Source: Chara braunii
Taxonomy: Eukaryota > Streptophyta > Charophyceae > Charales > Characeae
Length of the DNA stretch: 63,955 nt
Direction of reading: 5' to 3'
Assembly (NCBI GenBank): GCA_003427395.1
Contig: BFEA01000020.1
Location: forward strand, 3,558,479-3,622,433
The notes beneath the pieces were generated by a model, which was given only the letters and a program-made list of their open reading frames with translations, searched no databases and had not been told where the DNA came from. The position numbers and the translations under genes were made by a program. Position 1 is the stretch's first letter. Every line of letters begins with the position of its first letter. Below, piece after piece: positions 11,681 to 22,030 of this stretch.

Positions 11681-11989
11681 ATACCAGCCCCTCGGGCCGT
11701 CCGAATGACCAAGTGCCCGTGAGGGTCTCACACTCACTCAAACCGACAATCACGTAGACAGTCACGCAGACCAGCAGGCGTGCGCACACACAAAGACTTA
11801 GAATTGGGCTCAGGCTATCGGTCGGACTGAGCCCCGATACTGTAGTTGTATCTAGGCTACTCCACTTTTATTCGAAGTAGGAGCTAGCTCGATGGGTTTC
11901 GGGGCAGACTATCTAGTAGGAGATACAAGGATCGAATCTGCCCCGGCCCTTGAGCTAAACCTTTTGCTTGTAAGGGAGTTGGTGTTTTT

Positions 11990-12085
11990 AAAATCCGACG
12001 TCGGGCGACGGGGGGGCTTGAACCCGTGACCTGGAGTTTGAAAACTGGTAAAGTTAGAGTCGTGAGGACAATTGGCATGGTTAGA
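11990..12085 (-). mobile_element. Possible tRNA-derived SINE remnant
   Basis: On the minus strand GGGTTCAAGCC (12015-12025) matches a pol III B box. About 50 nt upstream is CATGCCAATTGTCC...CGACTCTAAC, resembling a degenerate tRNA D-arm to anticodon region. The T-stem does not pair well and no acceptor stem forms, so this is not a functional tRNA gene. Confidence 0.3.
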
Positions 12086-12089
12086 AAGT

Positions 12090-12700
12090 TAGCAGTTAAA
12101 TTCTCGTTAAATTTGCTTTTTTTTCTGAATTTTTTCTTTTATTTTTTACTAAGTTTTATTTCTTTTAGTTTTATTTTACTTTATTATTATTATTTTTTTT
12201 TACAACGAACTAACTTAATGCACCTGCCCAGTTTTGTCGGGCAAATTCATTACCGGGAAAGATCATCGATATTCGAACGCGGCTCCGCGACTCTGGTTCG
12301 TTGCTCAGGCAGGAGTGCTCGTCGGGCGACACAGCGAGCCCGGGCGAGCAACAGAGTAGCATTGCGAAGGGTGGAGAGCGAGGCAGTGCAATACATGGCA
12401 CACGGGGGGGGGCAATAGGATCGTAAACAAGGAAAGAAAGAAGCAGCGCGCGGAGAAGGATGAAGCACACAGGGAAGGTGGAAGGAGGAGTAGCGGGAGA
12501 AGCGTAGAAGAAGAAAAGTAAGGAGTAGAAGACGACGAGACGACGATGATGACGACGAAGAAGGAGAAGAGGGCGGGAGTGGAAAAAAAGTAGCATGGTG
12601 GTAGACGAAGGTGAAGGCGCGAAGGAAAGGAGTAGGACCGCGCGGAGGTAGCGCGAGTCGAAGGAGAAAGCGCGAGTCAGAAAAGAAAGCGCGCGCGGAA
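12090..12700. other. No gene recognised
   Basis: T-rich DNA is followed by GC- and purine-rich sequence. No supported feature. Confidence 0.4.
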
Positions 12701-12701
12701 T

Positions 12702-12870
12702 TGGAGAAGAAGAAGAAGAAGAAGAAGAAGAAGAAGAAGAAGAAGAAGAAGAAGAAAAAGAAGAAGGAGGAGGAGGAGGAGGAGGAGGAGGAGGAGGAGG
12801 AGGAGGAGAAAGGAGAAAAAGGTGAAGTTAAAGAAGAAGAAGAAGAAGAGGAAGGAGGAGAAAGAAGAAA
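12702..12870. repeat. (GAA)n/(GGA)n purine tract
   Basis: About 50 bp of GAA, then about 40 bp of GGA, then mixed GAA. On the minus strand a donor-like AGGTAAGT (plus-strand ACTTACCT at 12887-12894) lies immediately upstream of it. The Lys/Glu-rich plus-strand ORF is a by-product of the repeat. Confidence 0.9.
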
Positions 12871-13065
12871 GGGAGGAGAAAAAAATACTTACCTGAATGT
12901 GTGGTCAGGCGGTGACGACGCTAAAGGCGACAACGACAACGGATTGACGACTCCGACGGACTGAAGACGACGACGACTCGGACGACGACGAGGAGAGAGA
13001 AGGGCAGGTCAGTCTACGACCGTGCGGCTTACCTCATGATACTTTCATGAATGGGATAAATGAAA

Positions 13066-13159
13066 ATGAAATAAAATAAATAAATAAACAAATAAATAAA
13101 TAAAAGTAAAATCGAATGAATCTACCGCTAGAACTTGGGTATATTCACTACTACTATAC

Positions 13160-13200
<41 letters not shown>

Positions 13201-13205
13201 CGCGA
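13066..13205. repeat. (AAAT)n, then (GT)n(GA)n microsatellites
   Basis: AAATAAAT-type repeats run at about 13069-13105 and a GT-GA compound microsatellite at about 13160-13205. Confidence 0.85.
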
Positions 13206-13371
13206 GAGCTCCATTACACATTTGACATATCTGAAAATCGTGAAGGTCCCGATGCATTCAAATCGATAGATCGATTTTGAATGTATGTGTCTTACAGTGA
13301 CGTCCAGATGCGTGTGAAACGTTTTGTAGGGAAGCGAGGCACAAAGTTGCTCGCATTGTGATGATCGGACC

Positions 13372-13372
<1 letters not shown>

Positions 13373-13424
<52 letters not shown>
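13373..13424. repeat. (GA)n microsatellite
   Basis: About 25 GA dinucleotides in an uninterrupted run. Confidence 0.95.
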
Positions 13425-13427
<3 letters not shown>

Positions 13428-13544
13428 TTCGATCGATCCGCGGGTAAGTCATCAAGGCCGCATCTGGCTTCGCGCGGCTTCCATCGAAAGGATGAGCAAT
13501 ATCGATCGAATCTTTCGCTACAACGTCAAAATATGTGTGTGTGA

Positions 13545-13548
<4 letters not shown>

Positions 13549-13609
<61 letters not shown>

Positions 13610-13610
13610 N

Positions 13611-13682
<72 letters not shown>
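13549..13682. repeat. Long (GA)n microsatellite containing an N
   Basis: About 130 bp of GA with an N at 13610, so the length is uncertain. Ser-Leu ORFs on the minus strand arise from it. Confidence 0.95.
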
Positions 13683-13684
<2 letters not shown>

Positions 13685-13839
13685 GGCGAACACGCACACA
13701 CGCAGAGAAAGCACGAAAGAGAGAAACGGGGGGGGGATAGATCAACTTTCCCTTTCAAACCGAATCAGACTGGCATTATGACCAGGTATAGTGCAAGAGG
13801 AGGAGATGCGCATAGCGAGGAATGGAGATGGTCGTACAT

Positions 13840-14039
13840 GAGAGAGAAGAAGGAGCGTGAGCAAGAGAAAGAAGAAGAAGGAGAAGGAGAAGAGAAGTGA
13901 AGAAGGAAGAGTCACTTACCTTTACGAACTGCGTCGTGAGTCAAAGCGGCCGCTTGCTCATTGCGAAGTCATGAGTTGTGCTCGATAGGAGAGCAACGGG
14001 TGCGACAAGTGGCACGGAGACACAACACCCTGTTAGATC
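13840..14039. other. No gene; minus-strand donor-like site before a pyrimidine tract
   Basis: Plus-strand CACTTACCT at 13913-13921 reads AGGTAAGTG on the minus strand, followed there by CTTCC/CTTCTCC-rich sequence to about 13845. Confidence 0.35.
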
Positions 14040-14043
14040 TTTC

Positions 14044-14069
14044 TCTTATTTATTTATTTACTTATCTAT

Positions 14070-14100
<31 letters not shown>

Positions 14101-14150
14101 TCTATTTATTTATTTATTTATCTATTTATTTATTTATTTATGTATTTATT
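14044..14150. repeat. (TTTA)n microsatellite with TCTA interruptions
   Basis: Tetranucleotide TTTA with several TCTA variants. The Tyr-Leu-Phe-Ile ORFs in all frames are artefacts of it. Confidence 0.95.
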
Positions 14151-14725
14151 TTTTGTATGTTTTTACTAAGATAATTTGCGTGGTGAATATGTCGTTGAAA
14201 ACTGGGCAAATTCAGATCTATTAGTAAAGGTTGGGTACGTGTAGTGAAAAGGGCGAGTGAGCTGGTCGGCGGCAAGGTGAAGGCAGTTCGCAAAGAGTAG
14301 AAGAGTGTGGGGACAAAGAGGGAGGAAACAGGAGCAAGGAAGGAGGCGAGTACGAGATAACAAGGTCTGATTGAGGGTGAAGAGATACGTACCTGGTACA
14401 TGAAGAGAGGTCGGCTATGGTGTTGACAGTCATGCACATTGGTCTTAGAGAGTCGAAGTGAGCCTGATGCGTGGACACAGCAGTAGAAAGGATAGTTGGG
14501 TAGAGTGGGCTGGGCGTGGGGCGCCAGACAGAAAGGAGCGACTTTGGAAATCGTGTTGGTGTGGCCTACGAGCTTGAACATTGGCTAATTACTTCATTGT
14601 ATTGCTCTATATGGATGGTTTCTGATTGCATTGTACTCTCTGCTTGGACACGACTACTTGGACATCTGTGTGAATTTGCAACTTGGTTTTCTATATATCA
14701 TTCACACTCATATTCCTTGTAAGTA
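14151..14725. other. No gene recognised
   Basis: Another minus-strand donor-like site (plus-strand TACGTACCT at 14386-14394) precedes a CT-rich minus-strand stretch. A 147-codon minus-strand ORF overlaps it without any recognisable domain. Confidence 0.35.
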
Positions 14726-14740
14726 TTATTATTATTGTCG

Positions 14741-14786
<46 letters not shown>

Positions 14787-14787
14787 G
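14726..14787. repeat. (ATT)n microsatellite
   Basis: ATT trinucleotide run of about 50 bp. Confidence 0.95.
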
Positions 14788-14789
14788 CA

Positions 14790-15310
14790 ATCAGACTCGC
14801 TTTCGTTCCTCTTCTCATACATGCAAACAGATGGAATTCACGCCGGCGTTGGGCGCCCACTCAAAGCTCAAAGATATGGACGTCAAAACACAATTCAGAT
14901 GCAAACTCGTAACAACAGGCTATGGCGACAGAACGCCCAACACAACTCTAGCACTGTGTGTCCCACTCCACTGTTCGCATCGACACAACTCTAGGATCAC
15001 CCTTGATATCCCACACGCACTCACACTGTGTCTCACGTACACACGCATGTACTAATATTAACTCTACAGCTATGGCGGCTATGGCCGCTTCTACCCTATC
15101 GCTACGGCTAAGCTCCTTCTCTGCCCACTTCGTCTTCGGGCTCACTGCAGATCTCCTTGCACAAGTCGCTGTGGCAGCGCTTCCACAAGGATCACACAGG
15201 AATAAATCAATGGCTGAGAGCAGCCTCTTGATTTATACTTATGCAACTTGCTGGTCTGCCTCTTTTCCGTCAGCCCATGGTGCACACAGTCCCTCGTCGT
15301 ACTTGCGGAA
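14790..15310. other. No gene recognised
   Basis: Overlapping ORFs of about 65-125 codons on both strands show no recognisable motif and only ordinary composition. Confidence 0.35.
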
Positions 15311-15314
15311 ATGG

Positions 15315-15582
15315 ACTGGGACAGCCACCGTCTGAAACAGACAGACTCGGACTAGGACAGACACGGTCTGAGACAGATAGACATAGTCTGGGACAGACGG
15401 GCACAGTCTGAGCCAGACAGACACAGTTTGAGACAAACAAAAACAGTCTGGGACAGACGGGCACAGTCTGAGCCAGACAGACACAGTTTGAGAAAGACGA
15501 AAACAGTCTGGGATAGACGGGCACAGTCTAAGCTAGACAGATACAGTTTGAGAAAGACAAAAATGGTCTGGGACAAACAGAC
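15315..15582 (+). repeat. Nested 20-bp / 60-bp tandem repeat
   Basis: Twenty-base subunits of the form CAGTCTGGGACAGACGGGCA, with variants, repeat throughout. Subunits three apart are the most similar, giving a 60-bp higher-order period across about four rounds. The minus strand stays open as a 20-residue periodic peptide, but a non-coding minisatellite explains this equally well. Confidence 0.8.
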
Positions 15583-15599
15583 AAGACCGACGCACAGAT

Positions 15600-15865
15600 A
15601 CGCTGCGGCAGATACGTAATCACGTGGCACACACACATATACAGTAGAATACATTCATACGCAGTGACACACGCTCGAATACACAGTCACAGTGGCATAC
15701 CCGCGCAACAGGTACGAACACACTCAGTGACACAGTCACTCCCAACGGAACACAGTCACACATTGGCCGGGACATACAACGACATTGAGACATACACAGA
15801 CACAGGGGCACGAACAAATACCGTGACACTTATCCGGCGTTGTGACAGTCACAGGTAACACACCC
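15600..15865 (+). repeat. Degenerate CACAGT/ACAC-rich low-complexity repeat
   Basis: Continues from the 60-bp array with imperfect CAGTGACAC and CACAGTCAC motifs. No fixed period could be set by eye. Confidence 0.45.
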
Positions 15866-16210
15866 GCTTAACTCCGTACAAGCAGACAAAAATGACACTT
15901 ACCTTGCATTGACAATGATCTGCATGGGAGACGTCTTCCCAACTTCGGATTATCGCTGTCAACAGTTGCATTGTCGATTTGGAGGCTGACATTAGCTGCA
16001 TAATAGTCTGGGCACTGGGCATCAAATGAGAGAAGGACTTTGAGTGCTTATGTTGGTGATGGCGAGATTACTCTTTCACTGACATTCGGATTCAGTATTT
16101 TGGCTCTCCATTGGTGGAATATCGATGCATTGCTATTTTCTGGACAGTGTCGGACCTCCTGTCTTTCATTGTGATTTGCAATCTGGAATCTGCCATTCCG
16201 CCACCGCCCA
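15866..16210. other. No gene recognised
   Basis: Plus-strand CACTTACCT at 15896-15904 is another minus-strand donor-like sequence, but here it is not followed by a pyrimidine tract. Confidence 0.35.
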
Positions 16211-16216
16211 TTTTCA

Positions 16217-16300
16217 TTGTATTATTATTATCATTATTATAATAATATTATTATTATTATTGTTACTATTATTGTTATTATTATTGTTATTATTATTGCG
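16217..16300. repeat. (ATT)n microsatellite
   Basis: ATT/GTT trinucleotide run with interruptions. More ATT-rich sequence lies at about 16830-16970. Confidence 0.9.
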
Positions 16301-16304
16301 GTAC

Positions 16305-17220
16305 TAGTGACCCTCATCAAGCGCTGTGCCAAAGCCATTCAGCCAGGCTCGAACCTGAAATGTGTTTCTAACTCTGGTGTTGAAGCACCAGGCTTGATCA
16401 TCACCTATTTGCACGAATGCTGCACGTGTCAACGACGAGTCTGACTGCGTCTTTTCCCTGTAATGAACATGAAGCTGATGAGTCTAGCCTAATGTGAGAA
16501 GCTAAGCTTAGTTGAAGACTACTAAGAATTAGTGTCGGATTGCCTTGCCTGTAGCTGCGAGCGGTTGCTGCTCCGGAGGTCTTGTGGCAAGAAAGAGGGC
16601 ACATATAGAAGGAAAGGGAGATACCTGAAAATGAGGATGGAGTAAGAAGAATGGAGGGAGGAAAGGAAGAAAGGAAAATAAAGAAGGAAAGGAGGAAGAT
16701 TGGGGGTGAAGCAAAGAAGGAGAAAAAAACAACAGAAGGAAGGTTTCATAGTAGACACCTCTGCCTGCTCGTTCATCAGATTGTTTCTTTCAAGGTCATT
16801 CAGAAACGTTGACGGAATATTACCACTCTTATTAGTATTATTGTTATTATTTTATTTTGCTATTATTATTATTATCATCATTACTGATTATTTTAGTTAT
16901 TGATATTTTCATTATTTTGTTGTTATTATTTGCTTACCATTATTTTTATTTTGTACTACTATTATTGGAACATCCTATGGTCGGGGAGAGTCGGACATGA
17001 AAGAATGCAAGACATTGGAGAGGAGAGAGACATTATCACATGTGATGGTGCCTAGCTCCTCTGACCTCCTTCATTCTTATCTCTGTTTGATCCTCTCAAG
17101 CATTTATCTTTTCGACCATAAGTGTCTAATGATGTATTTCCACTGAGAATAATTCTGGCTTTGTTAACTTTAAAAGCAAGACAATCAGTTGCATAGGCTA
17201 GACATGACCGATAAATTAAG
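16305..17220. other. No gene recognised
   Basis: Includes a minus-strand CAGGTATC donor-like site at about 16620-16627 within sequence that is CT-rich on the minus strand, followed by ATT-rich DNA. No protein-coding support. Confidence 0.35.
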
Positions 17221-17221
17221 G

Positions 17222-17279
17222 CGATTGCGGGAGCTCTGCCGGAGTTCATGCGGAACTCTGGAGGCAAGGAACCATAAGG
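17222..17279 (+). repeat. ~58-bp direct repeat, left copy
   Basis: CGATTGCGGGAG-TCTGCCGGAG...TCTGGAGGCAAGGAAC matches 20590-20647 at roughly three quarters of positions, in direct orientation. The pair brackets the telomere-like tract and the hairpin array, so the two copies may be ends of one old element. Confidence 0.5.
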
Positions 17280-17294
17280 TACGCACGCAATTTA

Positions 17295-17322
17295 GCCTAA
17301 ACCCTAAGCCCTAAACCCTAAA
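17295..17322 (+). repeat. Short interstitial telomere-like tract (CCCTAAA)n
   Basis: CCTAAACCCTAA-GCCCTAAACCCTAAAT contains three to four imperfect copies of the plant-type telomere unit. It is far too short to be a telomere. It could be a telo-box-like site or a trace of break repair. Confidence 0.6.
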
Positions 17323-17874
17323 TCTATAACCTTAGGGGACTGCCTATGACAATACTGACGGAGTGAATACTTTGAGTCAGGGATCCTTCAGGGCTAAACC
17401 CGGGGACAGAAAGGCAAAAACAATAATGCTTGAGTAAGGGAAGGAAAGCATGAGCTGACTAGGTGTTTCTAATTGATGTTATTAAACGTAGCGAGAACGA
17501 GAAATGTTGAGTCACTGTCTCGCTACGTGAATGTTTCTTTTGAGATATGATGAACAGGGAGAGGAATGAACTCTGACAAAATTCCCTCGCTTATAGGTCA
17601 TCTGACCATGAGATAAAGAGTTGGGAACCATGAGTGCGTTGACGGGCTTGTGAGTGACATAACCTTTTGATATGATGAATTGCCTCAACCAACCTTTATC
17701 CTATGACTAACCTATACGTACGTACTCCTAAAAAGTCCAGACTAACTCAACCAAGGATCAGGCGGACGGATTTAAGACATGAGGTGCAAGTCCCGTATGA
17801 CACACTTACATGGTCCTAAAGACTTTCGGATGGTCCAAGGCTAGGACTGAGCGTCGTAATAATAATATATATTA
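17323..17874. other. No gene recognised
   Basis: Unique-looking sequence between the telomere-like tract and the hairpin array, without ORFs of note. Confidence 0.4.
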
Positions 17875-18701
17875 GGCGATAAGAGAAGCGAGGCTCCGGG
17901 AAGTCTGCCTTATCACCATATTAACATATATACTAGGTGGTAAGAGAAGCGAGGCTTCAAAAAGTCTGCCTTACCACCACACTATTATATACTAGGCGAT
18001 AAGAGAAGCGAGGCTCCGGGAAGCTTGCCTTATCGTCATATTAACTTATATACTAGGTGGTAAGAGAAGCGAGGCTCCGGGAAGCCTGCTTTACCACCAA
18101 ACTATTATATACTAAGCGATAAGAGAAGCGACGCTCCGGGAAGCCTGCCTTATCGCCATATTAACATATATACTAGGTGGTAATAGAAGCGAGGCTCCGG
18201 GAAGTCTGCCTTAGCACCGCACTATTATATACGAGGCGATAAGAGAAGTGAGGCTCCGGGAAGCCTGCCTTATCACCATATTAACATATATATTAGGTGG
18301 TAAGAGAAGTGAGGCTCCGGGAAACCCGCCTTACCACCACACTATTATATACTACGCGATAAGAGAAGTGAGGCTCTAAGAAGCCAGCCTTATCGCCATA
18401 TTAACACATATATACTAGGTGGTAAGAGGAGCGAGGCTCCGGGAAGCCTGCCTTACCACCATACTATTATGTACTAGGCGATAAGAGAAGCGAGGCTCTA
18501 AGAAGCCTGCCTTATCGCCATATTAACATATATACTAGGTGGTAAGAGAAGCGAGGCTCTGGGAAACCTGCCTTACCACCATACTATTATATACTAGGCG
18601 ATAAGAGAAGCGAGGCTCTAACAAGCCTGCCTTATCGCCATATGAACATATATACTAGGTGATAAAAGTGAGCGAGGCTCTAAGAAGCCTGCCTTATCAC
18701 C
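17875..18701 (+). repeat. Array of 14 alternating hairpin units with paired stem changes
   Basis: Fourteen units of 43-44 bp start at 17875, 17936, 17995, 18056, 18115, 18176, 18235, 18296, 18355, 18418, 18477, 18538, 18597 and 18658, with AT-rich spacers of 16-20 bp. Each folds: an outer 9-bp stem, a 7-base AGAAGCG side, an inner AGGCT/AGCCT stem and a 6-base loop (CCGGGA or CTAAGA). Odd units carry GGCGATAAG/CTTATCGCC and even units GGTGGTAAG/CTTACCACC. Two stem positions therefore change on both arms together and pairing is kept. The last unit has GGTGATAA/TTATCACC, a third paired combination. Units 1, 3-7 and 9 carry single mismatches or wobbles, or in unit 6 two mismatches. No ORF crosses the array. 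It may be a satellite with higher-order ABAB structure, or a cluster of structured RNAs; the sequence alone does not decide. Confidence 0.9.
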
Positions 18702-19960
18702 ATCTATTTTCAAAGTTTGATAATAACAAAGGTTTGAGTGTATCCTGATCGATCTGCTGTCAGACATTTGTTTCCATGTAACTGATTTAGTCCATTGCTA
18801 ACTTGCTAACATTTGTTTCCAGTAAGGAAGGATAAGTGAGACCTTGACCCAGAATGACTTATCACCTTTAAAATTTTAATTTGATCTTTATCATGAGATT
18901 CTTATTTGAGTGAATGGATGATATTGCTTGTGATTACTAGGGAGGGACATGAGACTTATATTTAACCTTTTAAAAAGGAAACTAAGTAGAAGTGCAAGGG
19001 CGAGGAGACTGAGGATGAACTTTGCTCGTTGCCTGGACCGACCGGGCAGTGGGTCGACAGTTAGATGAGGATAGAAGTTGAGCGGTAGGTCGATGATGAA
19101 CGTCAAAGCTCTGGGTCACAAGTCTAGAAGAAATCTTCTAGATCCGAACTTCGGAGAGAAGATGTTAAGCCTCTTTCGGACTGTGCTGTGTCTACAGGTT
19201 CATCACTCTTGGAGAAGGCTACGGAAGAAAATCGTAAGGAACTGCAAATTCTGTTATCATTGGACAACAGGTCGGTAGAACTCCGACTCAACTTCCACAT
19301 GGCTTGATAGCCACACCTAAGACAAAACCCAAGAAGAAAACGGATAAATCTTCCCCTGTATCTATGCCTAAATTGTCCAAACACACTCGGAGGTCTTCAA
19401 AAATGTGAAGGGCTGGGTAAAAAGGAGTCAGGATTAGGAAGGAATGTTGTTTTCAAGGTTTTGAATGGGTTAAAGGCTGATGCTTGTAGTATATTCTGTG
19501 TTTGCATCTGTATGTGTGTATGTGGTTTCTTGCATCTGCACAGGTGTTGGGCATTTGAACTATCGTCTGAATTTGGGATCGTCTGAGATATTCGGACACG
19601 GGACACAGTAATTGTGAAAGTGAGGTCTATCGCCCATTCAACTCCTCTGACTTACATACATACTTATATATATATATATATATATGTGAATGAGATCGTA
19701 AGCTGGTCGGAGCTTAGGAAGTCATTTGTCTAGAATTCTTTGAGAATAAGAGATTTTTCAAAGGGGTTTGACTCTGGCCTTTTCATGAGGTCTACAAAAG
19801 GGACATAGAGCCCTTATCCTAGTTAACTAAGCGTGGAAGACTGTCCGGAAAAGTCGACCTGATTAGAAAGTCAGTCCAGGGTAGTTAGTACCTCGGGGCA
19901 CGATATACGGGTCAGTCTTAAGGCGTTCTACCGCGCGTATGCCTATGCTACGGCGATCGA
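18702..19960. other. No gene recognised; possible gag debris and a (TA)n run
   Basis: An open stretch at about 19200-19310 (plus strand) encodes a Leu/Glu/Lys-rich segment with coiled-coil character, but it is short and ends at a stop; retroelement debris is possible. (TA)n lies at about 19663-19686. Confidence 0.3.
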
Positions 19961-20125
19961 GAAAACGCCATCGGCTGACCTACCTCTGCGATTGCAGGTA
20001 AAAGCCTTCGCACGTGGGTCAGTAGCTCAGTAGGGATACGCCCGCCTAAGGGATGATGACAGCTCCCGTAGGTGGAGGTATGTTGTACCTCGTGGGATCC
20101 CTAACCTGTCGTAGGGAGTCGCGAA
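19961..20125 (+). repeat. LTR-related repeat in plus orientation
   Basis: This block matches the reverse complement of about 22630-22810, the LTR of the minus-strand element. Shared pieces include GAGAAAACGCC, GGGATACGCCC-CCTAAGGGATG-TGACA-CTCCCGTAG and TGGAGGTA-GTTGTACCT. It contains a tRNA A-box-like GTAGCTCAGTAGGG at about 20022, so a tRNA-derived origin of this part is also possible. The match fades after about 20125. Confidence 0.65.
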
Positions 20126-20589
20126 AGGTATAGCACGCGCGCACGGTCGGAGTGGTGTTTGTTAAAAGTGACAAAAGGACTTCTGTGTGACACGACCGTG
20201 AGGTCCGACACGAAAATCACTTTGCGTCTGGGTGTGGAACCGCCGCGCGCGACAGCGGATGATAGTATTGACTTGAAGGGTGATTGGACTCTGCAAATGG
20301 ATCATTGCTGCGATTGGGAGGACTACCAGGATGACCTTGTTTTGCACTTCGGTCGTGGTTCGACTATTCTACTGTATTTTCTAAGCGTCATTGTCGGGCC
20401 CTCAGTCGAATGAAGATTGCAAGACCCTCTCTCGCAAGTTTGCGAGCACCTCTTTTGTATTTGAGAGACTTAATGACCTCTACTTCTGTCCTTCTTACTC
20501 TAAGTCTAACTTGAGGTTACGAGAGGAAGGCGGCAGGCGAGATTGCAACCCGTAGGACCCCATCAAGACTCTGTGGGGAGTCTGCCCAC
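20126..20589. other. No gene recognised
   Basis: An 84-codon plus-strand ORF (about 20159-20413) has no recognisable motif. The rest is unassigned. Confidence 0.3.
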
Positions 20590-20647
20590 CGATTGCAGGA
20601 GTTCTGTCGGAGCCCAAGTGGGGTTCTGGAGGCACGGAACACCCAGG
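20590..20647 (+). repeat. ~58-bp direct repeat, right copy
   Basis: Partner of 17222-17279, about 3.37 kb away in the same orientation. Confidence 0.5.
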
Positions 20648-20959
20648 TATAATAATCGTTTTACACGTGTGATACCATCCCCCAAACTGTACTACCCTTT
20701 AACTATGTGGTTGAGAGTATGACTAAGAAAGTTATTTATTTTGGTTTATTTTTATTTCAGGACATGATCTAAAAGGTTAAATTAACAAGTATGTATGATA
20801 ACCCAGATTATTTGCATGAGTTTAGACATAATAAACTGGGGGGAAAGTGTGAGGAAGGTGCTTGCTTGCGTTTGACTGGGTCAACCAAAGGTTGAGTTTA
20901 TTTAGAGTGTGTGAACTCGGTGCTGTTTTTTTGTTTTATATGTTGTGCTGCTTGTTTGA

Positions 20960-22030
20960 CTTTCAGAGACTGGGATGCTCCGTAAGTTGGACGATCCGGT
21001 CGCATGTTTTTTTTTTTTTTTTTTAATGGAGGATGGGACCCATGAGTTGGGTACTCAGAATCCTTACTTTCTTTAATTGTTGAACAAAGTTGGACACATT
21101 CTAAGTGTGTGTGCCCAGTTCTGTGTTTATTTCTGAGAGGGAGAAAGACGAGGCTAGTCACATCATAAGGTAGTGTGACCAAGTCATGAGCCATGAATAT
21201 AAGTAAAACCAAAGTATAAAATCTTATATATTTATTTATGTATTATATCATTGGCAGTCTAGACGCCATAAGGGGGAGATCTAACCATGTAAGCCAGTAG
21301 CAGACAAAGCAGAGAAATAAATAAGATCGGAGTATAGGATTGGAGGGTAACTTTGGGCAGGTTGACTCATCCATAAGTTGGGCAGTCTGGTCTTATGCCC
21401 ATGATAACATAAGACGCAGATATATAATATAAAACTTGGCTAGTTTTTCTAAACATAATTTGAGGATTGGTTGAGAATCTCCATAATTTGGAGTGACCTA
21501 ACCTTTTATCAGAAGAGAGAAGGAAGATGTAATCTTTAATTATTGAATGTAGTTGTATTGCAAAAGTTGGACGAACACACAAGTTGGGGGTTGTTTGGTC
21601 ACACGCACATGTTGTATGTTTAGGCAGGTTGGACTACCCATCAGTAAAGTAGCTTGGTTTTACACTATATGTCCTTATTTGGGCTGGCTAGCGACACCAT
21701 AAGTTGGTATGTTCTAGTTATATGCCTCTTGTTGTTTGTTCAGACAAAGGTTGGATCCCTTATAAGCTAAGGTGGTTCAGTTATTTGTGTATGCTGAATG
21801 TCTAGGCTGGCTAGCCTCACCATAAGTTGGTACGACCCAGTCATACTCCTTATGTCAATTGTCTAGGTAGAAACTAGTTACACTATAAGTAGGTGTGGCA
21901 TGACCCTATGCCTCATGCTTACCTTGTTCTACCAGGCTAGGGCACCACAAGTTGGTGTGGCCTAGTTATATCATTAACAGGTCATTCACTTCCATAAGTT
22001 GGGTTGTCTAATCTTATATCTTATGTAAGA
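20960..22030 (+). repeat. Degenerate tandem repeat with CATAAGTTGG core
   Basis: Motifs like CCATAAGTTGGT-TG-CTAGTTATATGCC recur roughly every 60-100 bp, for example near 20978, 21040, 21372, 21690, 21765, 21825, 21885, 21945 and 21993. The units are heavily diverged and I cannot fix a single period. No coding capacity. Confidence 0.6.

Noticed and set aside
17875-18701. Resemblance to a CRISPR array (regular palindromic repeats with spacers)
   Set aside because: The spacers are AT-rich and nearly the same in every unit rather than unique, the repeats alternate between two types, there are no cas genes, and the context is eukaryotic.
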